Assembly (NCBI GenBank): GCA_026702755.1
Contig: JAPPBX010000016.1
Coordinates: 1 to 36,781 of the forward strand
Reading direction: 5' to 3'
Length of the DNA: 36,781 nt
Source of the DNA: Candidatus Poribacteria bacterium
Lineage (GTDB): Bacteria > Poribacteria > WGA-4E > WGA-3G
Notes under the pieces: model-generated
Seen by the model: only the letters and a program-made list of their open reading frames with translations
Databases searched by the model: none
What the model was told of the DNA's origin: nothing
Shown: piece by piece, positions 28,905-36,466 of the stretch
How the letters are laid out: each line of letters begins with the position of its first letter
Numbering within the stretch: the first letter of the stretch is position 1
Translations under genes and position numbers: made by a program

Positions 28905-30014
28905 ATGTTCCAAAGTCAGTTTGAAATCCAACTTATTGCGATTGTCACAGCGGTGGCGTGCGCGCTCCCCGGCGTATTCTTAGTACTACGACGGATGACC
29001 CTAATGAGCGACGCGATTAGCCACGCCATTCTTCCGGGCATCGTGCTCGCCTTTTTTGTCACGGAGAGCCTATCATCGCCACTCCTGATTCTTGCTGCTG
29101 CAGGGACTGGTGTACTTACCGTTGTTTTCGTTGAATTGCTGCAACGGACGAAACTCGTGAAGGAAGATGCCGCAATCGGTTTGACGTTCCCTGCCCTTTT
29201 CAGCATCGGTGTGATTCTGATTTCTCGGTTTGCTGGGAACGTGCACCTCGACATGGATGCAGTCCTCCTCGGTGAACTTGCTTATGCACCGCTCAACCGA
29301 CTGGAGGCTTTCGGGTACGACTGGGGTCCCGCATCTCTGTATGTGATGGGTACAATTCTTTTGTTAAACTTGGTTTTTATCCTGTTGTTCTACAAAGAAT
29401 TGAAGTTAGCAACCTTTGACGCAAGTTTAGCTGCCACATTAGGGTTCGCACCTACTATTATCCACTACGGATTGATGTCGTTGGTATCCGTAACGACAGT
29501 CGGTGCGTTTGACGCGGTCGGTTCTATATTGGTCGTTGCGCTCATCGCTGGACCGCCCGCGACGGCTTATCTCATGACAGACAAACTTTCGCGGATGCTT
29601 ATCCTGAGTGCGGTTGTTGGGAGTGTCAATGCCGTGAGTGGATATTGGCTCGCGTTCCTTTTTGATGTGTCTATTGCTGGATCGATTGCGACGGTGACGC
29701 TCCTTGTGTTCGGACTGGTTTTCATGGTTGTTCCGAACCGTGGACTTATTGCTATTGCGCGTAGACGTTCTCGCCAAAAATGGGAGTTTGCGCAGGCGAT
29801 GCTGGTCATCCATCTCTTTAATCACGAAGGGCTTCCGGAAGCAGAAGCGGAATCAGAGATCGCACACCTCCATGAGCATCTCCGTTGGGATCCGGCGTTC
29901 GCAACTCAGGTTGTGAAGTATGCATTGAGTAACCGCTGTGTTTTAAAGAAAGAGACGCAGCTAACCTTAACACAGCAGGGACGTACGCTCGCGCAGCAGG
30001 CACTTGTGCAATAA
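28905..30014 (+). CDS. troD: Mn/Zn ABC transporter permease 2 with C-terminal helical domain
   Basis: 369 aa. Residues about 1-285 are an ABC-3 permease (VLRRMTLMSDAISHAILPGI, FDASLAATLGFAPTIIHYGL, GSILVVALIAGPPATAYLM). The last 80 residues (from RRRSRQKWEFAQAMLVIHLF to LTLTQQGRTLAQQALVQ) are soluble and look like a winged-helix module with a terminal GRTLAQQA helix, as in TroD-type permeases carrying a DtxR/MntR-like tail. It may sense metal or contact the ATPase (inference). Last gene of the operon. Confidence 0.85.
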   Translation: MFQSQFEIQLIAIVTAVACALPGVFLVLRRMTLMSDAISHAILPGIVLAFFVTESLSSPLLILAAAGTGVLTVVFVELLQRTKLVKEDAAIGLTFPALFSIGVILISRFAGNVHLDMDAVLLGELAYAPLNRLEAFGYDWGPASLYVMGTILLLNLVFILLFYKELKLATFDASLAATLGFAPTIIHYGLMSLVSVTTVGAFDAVGSILVVALIAGPPATAYLMTDKLSRMLILSAVVGSVNAVSGYWLAFLFDVSIAGSIATVTLLVFGLVFMVVPNRGLIAIARRRSRQKWEFAQAMLVIHLFNHEGLPEAEAESEIAHLHEHLRWDPAFATQVVKYALSNRCVLKKETQLTLTQQGRTLAQQALVQ

Positions 30015-30367
30015 TTAATCTGATATTTCTCAAAACCTTCAGATGTCAATATATATCGGTGATCTCTAAATATGTGCTTATGAGAATGCGGACTGAAAAG
30101 TATCTGTCTTCTGAGGGAACATCCTTATTTTCACCGCACAAGGGTGTTAGATTGCAAATTAGAAGGGGAATCTAACAGAACGAATATCAAAAATCTTCAT
30201 AGTGAATCCGTATTTTCATGTACGCATAGGTGCTTTATGTCGGTAGTTAATGGGTGTGGAAGTCAATGAATATTTTGATATCCCTCAGATTATCTTTACT
30301 TTCTCTATTGGACTCATCTATGAATTTTGATAGAAGTACGATATTGACAGGGAAGTTGTGTGAAGCG
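30015..30367. other. Gene-free 350-bp stretch between convergent genes
   Basis: Contains a 9-bp perfect stem TGTTAGATT (30145-30153) with AATCTAACA (30169-30177), possibly the end of the metal-operon transcript although no U tract follows, and a broken barrel-like reading frame at 30202-30330. Base composition is more AT-rich than the operon. Confidence 0.5.
30202..30330 (+). pseudogene. Possible 3' remnant of an outer-membrane barrel gene
   Basis: One plus-strand frame reads NPYFHVRIGALCR, an in-frame TAG (30244-30246), then MGVEVNEYFDIPQIIFTFSI and GLIYEF before TGA (30328-30330). Alternating hydrophobic residues and a final Phe are typical of the last strands of outer-membrane barrels, and the GVEVN start recalls GVEINIGEM in the intact barrel gene at 30368. 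The upstream part cannot be traced, so this is tentative. Confidence 0.3.
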
Positions 30368-31084
30368 TCAAAGTTTGGTATTCCATGCAATTTGAAAAAC
30401 CATATACCTTGCATCGAAAGGAACTTCTATACTACTCGTCATATTTAGCATTTCTCCAATATTAATTTCAACGCCGAATTCACCAATAGTAAAAGTTTCT
30501 GTACCTTGCAGGTTACGCGATTCGTCAAATGGAAAGTGGTATCTCCGTACGTGTTGAAAGAAAAAACCAACAAAGGGTCGAACGTCAGGAAATCTCCTAT
30601 AGAAAATTCCTACTCCAACACGAGGTATATACGCTTCCTTGCGGACAGTAAAACCGGATCCATAATCAGAATCATAATACTGCTGTCCAAACATACCGGT
30701 TATTGCCCCTTTTCCGAAAAAACCGAAATTGTTTTCTGGTGGTGAAATTTTATATAGTACCGTGCCTTGAGAAAAAAATACTCGCTCTGGAATATAAAGT
30801 CTATGTGTTACCTCGGAATTCAAACCTACGGACACAGAAAATGTGAAATTATCGTGACTTGAGTAGTAAAAGATACCCTTGATGTTTTGTCCACTGTTGT
30901 GGATATCTAGGGAAACAACGGAAGGGTCATAGTGGTAGTCATCGGAAATGTAAAAGCGTTGGTATCCGAAACCGAAAGCCTTTCCATTAAGTGGTAACTG
31001 GAGAATACTTGTTTGGGAATAAGCAGGCTTAGCGAGATAGATAGTAATGAAAGCCAAATAGGCAAAAGTTGTGATTCTCTTCAT
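30368..31084 (-). CDS. Putative outer-membrane beta-barrel protein
   Basis: 238 aa from ATG 31084, which opens with a signal peptide (MKRITTFAYLAFITIYLAKP, cut after AYS); 13 further upstream codons lack a start context. The mature part is rich in aromatic, amphipathic strands (GFGYQRFYISDDY, NFTFSVSVGLNSEVTHRLYI, GFTVRKEAYIPRVGVGIFYR, VRPFVGFFFQHVRRYHF, FTIGEFGVEINIGEML), consistent with a small 8- to 12-strand barrel. No family recognised. A good promoter lies directly upstream. Confidence 0.6.
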   Translation of the reverse strand: MKRITTFAYLAFITIYLAKPAYSQTSILQLPLNGKAFGFGYQRFYISDDYHYDPSVVSLDIHNSGQNIKGIFYYSSHDNFTFSVSVGLNSEVTHRLYIPERVFFSQGTVLYKISPPENNFGFFGKGAITGMFGQQYYDSDYGSGFTVRKEAYIPRVGVGIFYRRFPDVRPFVGFFFQHVRRYHFPFDESRNLQGTETFTIGEFGVEINIGEMLNMTSSIEVPFDARYMVFQIAWNTKL

Positions 31085-31094
31085 ATTAAGTGTA

Positions 31095-31123
31095 ATCATA
31101 TCACAGGTACTCTGTAAAATCAA
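31095..31123 (-). promoter_or_regulatory. Promoter of the barrel gene
   Basis: On the minus strand TTGATT (31118-31123), 17-bp spacer, TATGAT (31095-31100), ten bases before the ATG at 31084, implying a very short leader. Confidence 0.5.
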
Positions 31124-31226
31124 CGAAAAATTAGGGTTGCAACAATCAGGAATAGTGAATCACAACAACAGAAAGGATACAAGACTATGGATATATAGGT
31201 CAAAGGCGTTCAGTTCTCCCTTAGGA

Positions 31227-31276
31227 GGGATTTCCAAATCCCGATATATAGTAGTGGGAACGATCTCCAAATCGTT
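31227..31276. repeat. Tandem palindromic repeats with TCCAAA loop
   Basis: GGGATTT-cc-AAATCCC (31227-31242) and AACGAT-ctccaa-ATCGTT (31259-31276). Both share a (T/C)TCCAAA centre with different arms, and the second is preceded by GTAGTGGG, like other GTAGGGG-led repeats in the window. Confidence 0.6.
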
Positions 31277-31339
31277 ATTTACTGAATAAAGACGAAAAAA
31301 GACGAAAATTGAATAATTCTGTTTGATGTCCAACAGTCC

Positions 31340-31368
31340 TTGACAAATGAGTTTCTTTGGGATAAAGT
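31340..31368 (+). promoter_or_regulatory. Promoter of the T5orf172 gene
   Basis: TTGACA (31340-31345), 17-bp spacer, TAAAGT (31363-31368), 40 bp before the GTG start at 31409. Confidence 0.5.
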
Positions 31369-31408
31369 AAAGAGACTATTTGTTATTGCACCAAAGTAGG
31401 AAACAACA

Positions 31409-32140
31409 GTGCAGCATGACACTGAATATAAAGGATCCCTTTTGAACTACGACGAAAGGATAAGGAGTATGGGATTACAACAATTGATTTATAAAGAGAC
31501 TCTGAGATGGATGAAGGAAGAGTGTCTTTCTATTCAAAAGTGTAATGGTGACTTATACGTTCCGTTATGTGAATTATCCAGTTGGATAGATGATTCAGGG
31601 AAAAAAGATGTTACGCTTAAAGGTTTCATGGAAAATTGTCCTGAATATGGTATTCAATCGGAATGTTCTCAATGGATGATCCGCATCAAGTACCTACCAT
31701 ATCTAATAAGTCGTTTTGGTATTGGTAGAATTAGCAATCCTGCGGAACGAGACAAAATCCGTGGACTCTTAGAAAGGTTTGGATTTCAGATTCCTAACCA
31801 TCCTTCGCATCAAGTATACTTTGTAAGATTTTGCAGTGAGGCGGATAGGAAAGAATATTGCAAAATCGGAATTACTTCCACGGCAATGAAGACGCGCCTA
31901 ATTTCGCTCCGTCAACAAATTGGTAAACTTGCGGTTGATCGTGAGCTTGAAGTGTTAGGTGTCATTGAAGATAATGATGCAGCTGCCTTGGAATCCAAAA
32001 TCAAAGAGAAATTTGCTTCGTTACGTGTCAATAATTTTGAGAATGGGTCTACGGTCGGGAAAAAGGAAATTTATCAGATGACCTCTGAATTGCATGAGTA
32101 CATCAAATGCAAGTCTACAGATGCAGAACAAGAAATTTAA
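31409..32140 (+). CDS. T5orf172/GIY-YIG-like domain protein
   Basis: 243 aa, GTG start behind AGGAAA. Residues about 1-130 are unrecognised and rather acidic, with paired Cys (MENCPEYGIQSECSQW). Residues about 140-235 match the T5orf172/MUG113 branch of GIY-YIG-type domains: VYFVRFCSEADRKEYCKIGI, TRLISLRQQIG with a central Arg, LEVLGVIEDNDAAALESKIK with the likely catalytic Glu, then KEIYQMTSELHEYI. Such proteins are common in phages and mobile defence loci; nuclease activity is possible but unproven. Surrounding DNA is AT-rich and the next gene is an antitoxin, so acquisition by transfer is plausible. Confidence 0.65.
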   Translation: MQHDTEYKGSLLNYDERIRSMGLQQLIYKETLRWMKEECLSIQKCNGDLYVPLCELSSWIDDSGKKDVTLKGFMENCPEYGIQSECSQWMIRIKYLPYLISRFGIGRISNPAERDKIRGLLERFGFQIPNHPSHQVYFVRFCSEADRKEYCKIGITSTAMKTRLISLRQQIGKLAVDRELEVLGVIEDNDAAALESKIKEKFASLRVNNFENGSTVGKKEIYQMTSELHEYIKCKSTDAEQEI

Positions 32141-32181
32141 TGATGCTGGAAAGACAAACAACCATAAATATGTTGAGGTAG

Positions 32182-32210
32182 TTGATTGGCTCTTTTTTCA
32201 ATAATAATAC
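32182..32210 (+). promoter_or_regulatory. Predicted promoter upstream of hicB
   Basis: TTGATT (32182-32187), 17-bp spacer, TAATAC (32205-32210), 70 bp before the ATG at 32280. Confidence 0.4.
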
Positions 32211-32279
32211 CCCTGAAATATTTTTGGTAACATAGGGGCGGTGGGCACAGCGTTTTCTACAAGAAGCAGGAGTAATACC

Positions 32280-32510
32280 ATGAATACAATGACATATAAA
32301 GAATATACTGCTCAGATCGTCTATAGTGAAGAGGACGGTTGTTTCATCGGAGATATTGTGGGTATTCGTGATATCGTCTGTTTTCACGGCGATTCTCTGG
32401 AAGAGATCCGCATCGCTTTTGAAGAATCCGTTGATGATTATCTCTTAACGTGTCAAGAATTCAACCGTTCGCCACAGAAGCCTGTTTCCTCGGAAGAAGC
32501 GGCGGATTGA
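32280..32510 (+). CDS. hicB: HicB-family antitoxin without HicA
   Basis: 76 aa from ATG 32280 (AGGAG at 32269-32273). HicB fold: EYTAQIVYSEEDGCFIGDIV, GIRDIVCFHGDSLEEIRIAF and EESVDDYLLTCQEFNRSPQK, ending in a short tail without an added DNA-binding domain. HicB normally neutralises the HicA mRNA interferase. No intact hicA is adjacent. A 15-codon frame ending in TGA that overlaps the hicB ATG (32236-32283, RFLQEAGVIP) could be the 3' end of a lost hicA. Confidence 0.8.
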   Translation: MNTMTYKEYTAQIVYSEEDGCFIGDIVGIRDIVCFHGDSLEEIRIAFEESVDDYLLTCQEFNRSPQKPVSSEEAAD

Positions 32511-32546
32511 CAGGGCAATTGAGATATTCTTCCGGCACAATGGGAC

Positions 32547-34886
32547 ATGAAAATAAACAACAAAGCCATGAAACAAATCAACTGGAAATGGTTTTTAGGC
32601 TGTATTCTCCTTCTCAATTTTGTGTGGATAGCAGGAGCCGATGAAGCTGCACTCAAGAACCTGGATGGCTCGTGGAAGTGGACCAATCGACTCGTCCATG
32701 AGACCAGTCCTTATCTGCTGCTCCATGCACACAATCCCGTAGACTGGTATCCGTGGAATGATGAGGCGTTAGCACTGGCAAAGAAAGAAAACAAATTGAT
32801 TTTTCTCTCTGTTGGGTATTCTACATGTTATTGGTGCCACGTCATGGAGCGGAAGGTCTTCTCAAACCCAGAAATCGCTGAGATGATGAACGAGAACTTT
32901 ATTAATATCAAAATTGATAGAGAAGAACGCCCCGACCTTGATGAGATCTATATGACAGCGACGCAGCTGCTGATTCAACGTGGTGGATGGCCCAACTCCG
33001 TCTTCCTCACCCCTGATTTGAAGCCTTTTTATGCTGGCACCTATTTCCCACCTACTGATATGCCGGGCAGACCGGGGTTTCCAACGATCCTCGATGCAGT
33101 ACACGAGGCATGGGTAACACGAGAGGCAGAGGTCATTGAATCCGCAAACCAGATCTCAAAAACAATTGAAATGGCAATAAGTCGAGGGTTCACCGCCCTG
33201 AACGCCAGAACTCTTGACAGATCGCTTACGACTGCTGCGTTAGACTACCTCCAAACCAGTTATAGCCGTGACTACGGTGGATTCGGTCGGGCCCCGAAAT
33301 TTCCAAGTCCTGCCAATCTCGAATTCCTGCTGAGTGAGTATGAACGAAATTCGGGGTTACAAGCCCCTCCTACAAAAAAAGATGAAGCGTTGTTGAAAAT
33401 GATAACACATACGCTGGATATGATGGCTTACGGCGGGATGTATGATCAGGTGGGCGGTGGGTTCCACCGGTATTCTGTTGATGAGAAATGGCTTATCCCT
33501 CATTTTGAAAAGATGCTTTATGACAACGCACAACTGGCGAAGGTGTATCTCCACGCGTATCAATTGACACGAGAATCACGCTACGAGCGCATTGCTGAAG
33601 AGATTTTCGGTTTCATTTTCCGAGAGATGACGGCACCCGAGGGTGGATTCTACGCCGCTTTGGACGCTGAAACGGATGCTGAAGAAGGGAAGTATTACGT
33701 CTGGACTGCCGATGAAATTAGGCAGATTCTCGGCAGAAAGGACGCGAATCGTTTCAACGATGTTTACGGCGTGGATAAGGGACCCAATTTTGAGGGTAAA
33801 AGCGTTCTTTACGTTCCTAAAGCGTCAGCAGTGGAAGATTCTGTGAAAGACTTATCAACGGCACGGGAAAGGCTCTTAAAGGCACGTGCTGAACGTGAGT
33901 ATCCTTTGCTGGATACAAAAGTCATTGTCAACTGGAACGGTTTGATGATAGACGCGCTTGCCTACGGCTACCATGTTCTCGGTGAGGAGCGGTATCTTAC
34001 TGCAGCGTCGAAAGCTGCACAGTTTGTGCTTGACACCTTGCAGAAACCCAATGGCGAATTGTGGCATACCTATACTGCTGGTGTTGTGAAGCAGGATGCT
34101 TACCTTGACGACTACGCCTTTTTTGTGCGTGGTTTGCTTGGCTTGTATGATGCCACAGGCGAGGAAAAGTGGCTGGATTCAGCAAGAACGCTTACCGGTA
34201 CGATGATTCAACTTTTTTGGGACGATAAAAACGGCGGATTCTATTACACGAAGGCGGATGCGAAACACCTTATTGTGCGGACTAAAAAGCCTTATGATTC
34301 CGCGATTCCGTCTGGCAATGCTGTTGCAGTCAAGAATCTTTTAGCGTTTGGAGGAGATTATCGGGATTACGTAGAAAAGACGTTGCGTATTTTTTCTGAT
34401 TCTATGGCACAAAGCCCCTCATCTTTCATGCATCTGCACTTCGCACTGAACCACTACTTGATGGTCACAGAGAAAGGGGTTGACGCTGCAACGCCGTCAC
34501 TCGTGACTGCCTCCACTACAATTAAAGCCGAAAGCGACGAAATATTTGAAGTGGAACTGCAACTCGAAATTGCTGCCGGTTGGCACATTAACGCAAACCC
34601 AGCGGGGCAAGATAATCTGATTCCGACAACCCTTGAAGTAGATAAGGATACGCCGGTCGAGATTGTTGATATAGCGTATCCAAAAGGCAAGTCTATGCGT
34701 TTTGAATTTAGTGACGAATCCTTGAATGTTTATGAAGACAGCCTTATAATTCCAATAAAACTAAAGCAGAAATCAAATTGGAAGAAAAACGCTCAAATCA
34801 CACTGAAACTCACTTACCAACTCTGTAATGAAGCAGAGTGTTTATTACCACAGACGTTGGACGTTCCGCTAAAGTTATTCCAGTAG
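32547..34886 (+). CDS. Exported DUF255 thioredoxin/six-hairpin protein fused to a DsbD-alpha-like domain
   Basis: 779 aa (ATG 32547; ATG 32568 also possible). N-terminal hydrophobic signal about 12-32. Residues about 45-205 are the DUF255 thioredoxin fold of the YyaL/SSP411 family: [25 protein letters not shown] (Cys94, Cys97; usually CHWCH), [25 protein letters not shown]. Residues about 225-640 are the six-hairpin glycosidase-like barrel ([20 protein letters not shown] with [38 protein letters not shown]). The last 125 residues resemble the N-terminal domain of DsbD, ending [12 protein letters not shown] (Cys760, Cys765). A thiol-redox role in the envelope is suggested. A palindromic repeat lies inside the coding region at 33349-33373. 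Confidence 0.8.
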   Translation: MKINNKAMKQINWKWFLGCILLLNFVWIAGADEAALKNLDGSWKWTNRLVHETSPYLLLHAHNPVDWYPWNDEALALAKKENKLIFLSVGYSTCYWCHVMERKVFSNPEIAEMMNENFINIKIDREERPDLDEIYMTATQLLIQRGGWPNSVFLTPDLKPFYAGTYFPPTDMPGRPGFPTILDAVHEAWVTREAEVIESANQISKTIEMAISRGFTALNARTLDRSLTTAALDYLQTSYSRDYGGFGRAPKFPSPANLEFLLSEYERNSGLQAPPTKKDEALLKMITHTLDMMAYGGMYDQVGGGFHRYSVDEKWLIPHFEKMLYDNAQLAKVYLHAYQLTRESRYERIAEEIFGFIFREMTAPEGGFYAALDAETDAEEGKYYVWTADEIRQILGRKDANRFNDVYGVDKGPNFEGKSVLYVPKASAVEDSVKDLSTARERLLKARAEREYPLLDTKVIVNWNGLMIDALAYGYHVLGEERYLTAASKAAQFVLDTLQKPNGELWHTYTAGVVKQDAYLDDYAFFVRGLLGLYDATGEEKWLDSARTLTGTMIQLFWDDKNGGFYYTKADAKHLIVRTKKPYDSAIPSGNAVAVKNLLAFGGDYRDYVEKTLRIFSDSMAQSPSSFMHLHFALNHYLMVTEKGVDAATPSLVTASTTIKAESDEIFEVELQLEIAAGWHINANPAGQDNLIPTTLEVDKDTPVEIVDIAYPKGKSMRFEFSDESLNVYEDSLIIPIKLKQKSNWKKNAQITLKLTYQLCNEAECLLPQTLDVPLKLFQ
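33349..33373. repeat. Palindromic repeat inserted in frame in a coding sequence
   Basis: On the minus strand it reads GTAGGAGGGGCTTGTAACCC followed by CGAAT, with GGGG/CCCC arms and the GTAGG leader of the family. It encodes about residues 268-277 (SGLQAPPT region), where other DUF255 proteins usually have a shorter linker between two helices. Confidence 0.5.
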
Positions 34887-34916
34887 TTGACTGTAAACAT
34901 TTTTATAGGATATAAT
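34887..34916 (+). promoter_or_regulatory. Promoter of the HicB-like/RelE-like pair
   Basis: TTGACT (34887-34892), 18-bp spacer, TATAAT (34911-34916), starting right after the stop codon of the DUF255 gene; AAGGAG (34937-34942) precedes the ATG at 34949. Confidence 0.6.
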
Positions 34917-34948
34917 AATACAAGAGAATTAAAGGCAAGGAGACACAG

Positions 34949-35251
34949 ATGAAACAACTTCAGACTTTCAAATTCCAGAATCCTGACTATGGAGACATCT
35001 ATACCGCCCAACTGCAAAGAAACGGCAACGGGTGGATCGGCTGGATACGGGAGTATCCTACCGTGAAATGTGAAGAACGCACGAAAACAGCATTGCTGCA
35101 AACACTCGAAGATAAACTCTATAAAACCTTAGAAGCTGACTGGGAAGCATGGGATAGGCAGCTAGAAGAAGACGTGAAAGCAGGAAAGCTGGATCAGCTT
35201 GCTGAAGAAGCCCTTGAAGATCTACGTGCAGGTAGGTGCACCGATTTATAA
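34949..35251 (+). CDS. HicB-like antitoxin of a toxin-antitoxin pair
   Basis: 100 aa. The N-terminal half (YTAQLQRNGNGWIGWIREYP then TVKCEERTKTALLQTLEDKL) has the beta-sheet plus helix pattern of HicB-like domains. The C-terminal half is a charged helix (EADWEAWDRQLEEDVKAGKL, ALEDLRAGRC) likely to wrap the toxin. It is followed by an overlapping RelE/ParE-like gene, so it is most likely the cognate antitoxin. HicB-like proteins usually pair with HicA rather than RelE. Confidence 0.7.
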   Translation: MKQLQTFKFQNPDYGDIYTAQLQRNGNGWIGWIREYPTVKCEERTKTALLQTLEDKLYKTLEADWEAWDRQLEEDVKAGKLDQLAEEALEDLRAGRCTDL

Positions 35252-35495
35252 AACACGCCGAGATTTTTGGACATATTATCAAAGGCTTCCAACTGAAATT
35301 CAACAACTCGCTGATGAGAAATTTGAGCTGTTGAAGCGGGATCCGACGCACCCATCCCTGAATTTCAAAAAGGTCGGTAGATATTGGTCTGCACGGATCA
35401 GCCAGCAGTATCGCGCCTTAGCACTCGAAGATGAAGGTATCTTCGTTTGGGTATGGATCGGAAAACACGACGAATATATGAGGCGTGTTCATTGA
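35226..35495 (+). CDS. RelE/ParE-family toxin
   Basis: About 89 aa. The core reads RRDFWTYYQRLPTEIQQLAD, then HPSLNFKKVGRYWSARISQQ, YRALALEDEGIFVWVWIGKH and DEYMRRV: two helices followed by a beta sheet with basic residues, as in RelE/ParE/HigB ribonuclease or gyrase toxins. The start is uncertain. In-frame candidates are TTG 35199, TTG 35214, GTG 35226 and ATT 35244; the last has the best binding site (AGGTAGG) but an unusual codon. All overlap the antitoxin gene, so translation is coupled. Confidence 0.75.
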   Translation: MQVGAPIYKTRRDFWTYYQRLPTEIQQLADEKFELLKRDPTHPSLNFKKVGRYWSARISQQYRALALEDEGIFVWVWIGKHDEYMRRVH

Positions 35496-35542
35496 TCAAT
35501 TAGAATTACCGTAATCTTGATTCACTTTAGGAGGAACCTTAA

Positions 35543-36373
35543 TTGAAAACTGTTATATCAATCTACATCACTCTATTTTTCTTATCAATAGCGTGCTCTC
35601 TTGCATTTGCCAATGTTATTCCAGACCCCGTGCTCTATCTCGATGCCGCTGACAATCCTGCCGACCCCAAGGCATGGAAGAACCTCGGTACTGAAGGCGG
35701 TGAATTGCTCGCTGCAGACAAACCAATGGTACTCGAAGAGGGCGAAATTAAGATTCCTGCCCTCGGGATTGTTCAACCGAATGCGAAGTATTACACAGCC
35801 AAGGAATCCCATTCAACCTTTGGCGGTCCGCCACAGAAAAATACGCCTCTGTTTTTTGAGGACTGGACGTTGGAATTTCTTTGTAGACGCAACGGCGATT
35901 TCTTCGTTGAAGAGCATCACTTCGCCGGTTTCCAGAACAGTCCAAGAGAAGGCAAGCAAGGAATTCGGCTTTGGATCGTGGGTGGTCAGAATTTGGACAT
36001 CTCCGTCCATGCCGGTGGTGGTAAGCAGGGCGTTCAACCGCTTAACCTCAAACTTGAGGAAGGGGTCTGGACCTGGATAGCGGTTGTCGGCACGAGTGGC
36101 AAGTCTATTGTGGCGTATCAAGACGGTAAAGAGGTCAGCAAACAAGCCGGTTTTGAGTTCGACAAGAAGTTACCGATAAATGACATCTCAATTGGTGCTA
36201 ATTCTTTCGATGAACGCCGTCGGACGTTTAATGGCTCATTCGCGATCGTCCGTGCTTATGACAAAGCTTTGACCGAAGCAGAGATTAACCAAAACATCTC
36301 TGGCACATTTGCTGTCGATCCGGCAGGTAAACTCTCAACGACTTGGGCAAGAGTCAAGCACGGCTATAGATAG
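35543..36373 (+). CDS. Exported LamG-like protein with TTW tail
   Basis: 276 aa, TTG start behind AGGAGG (35529-35534). Signal peptide about 1-23 (cut after AFA). Concanavalin-like jelly roll: DPVLYLDAADNPADPKAWKN, FEDWTLEFLCRRNGDFFVEE, GVWTWIAVVGTSGKSIVAYQ with DGKEVSKQ, then FNGSFAIVRAYDKALTEAEI. The end is AVDPAGKLSTTWARVKHGYR-stop, the tail motif shared with four other proteins here. An insert with a His-rich HHFAGF loop distinguishes it from the other two LamG proteins. Confidence 0.75.
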   Translation: MKTVISIYITLFFLSIACSLAFANVIPDPVLYLDAADNPADPKAWKNLGTEGGELLAADKPMVLEEGEIKIPALGIVQPNAKYYTAKESHSTFGGPPQKNTPLFFEDWTLEFLCRRNGDFFVEEHHFAGFQNSPREGKQGIRLWIVGGQNLDISVHAGGGKQGVQPLNLKLEEGVWTWIAVVGTSGKSIVAYQDGKEVSKQAGFEFDKKLPINDISIGANSFDERRRTFNGSFAIVRAYDKALTEAEINQNISGTFAVDPAGKLSTTWARVKHGYR

Positions 36374-36419
36374 TGAATACACCTTGAACGCTATACGCCT
36401 CAAGTGAACCTTTCCAGTC

Positions 36420-36445
36420 GGTGCGGTTGTGAAACCGGACCTACC
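36420..36445. repeat. GTAGG-type palindromic repeat
   Basis: GGTGCGGTT (36420-36428) and AACCGGACC (36433-36441) pair with one mismatch. On the minus strand it reads GGTAGGTCCGGTTTCACAAC and onward. It lies between convergent genes. Confidence 0.6.
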
Positions 36446-36466
36446 AATTTTGGATTAAAGTCCTAA

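Larger units (their letters stand above)
31085..31408. other. Intergenic 320 bp: two promoters and tandem palindromes
   Basis: Holds the minus-strand promoter (31095-31123), two tandem palindromic repeats (31227-31276) and the plus-strand promoter (31340-31368). No coding sequence seen. Confidence 0.6.

Noticed and set aside
30254-30448. Plus-strand 64-codon reading frame
   Set aside because: It overlaps the 3' end of the barrel gene on the other strand and its translation shows no protein-like features.
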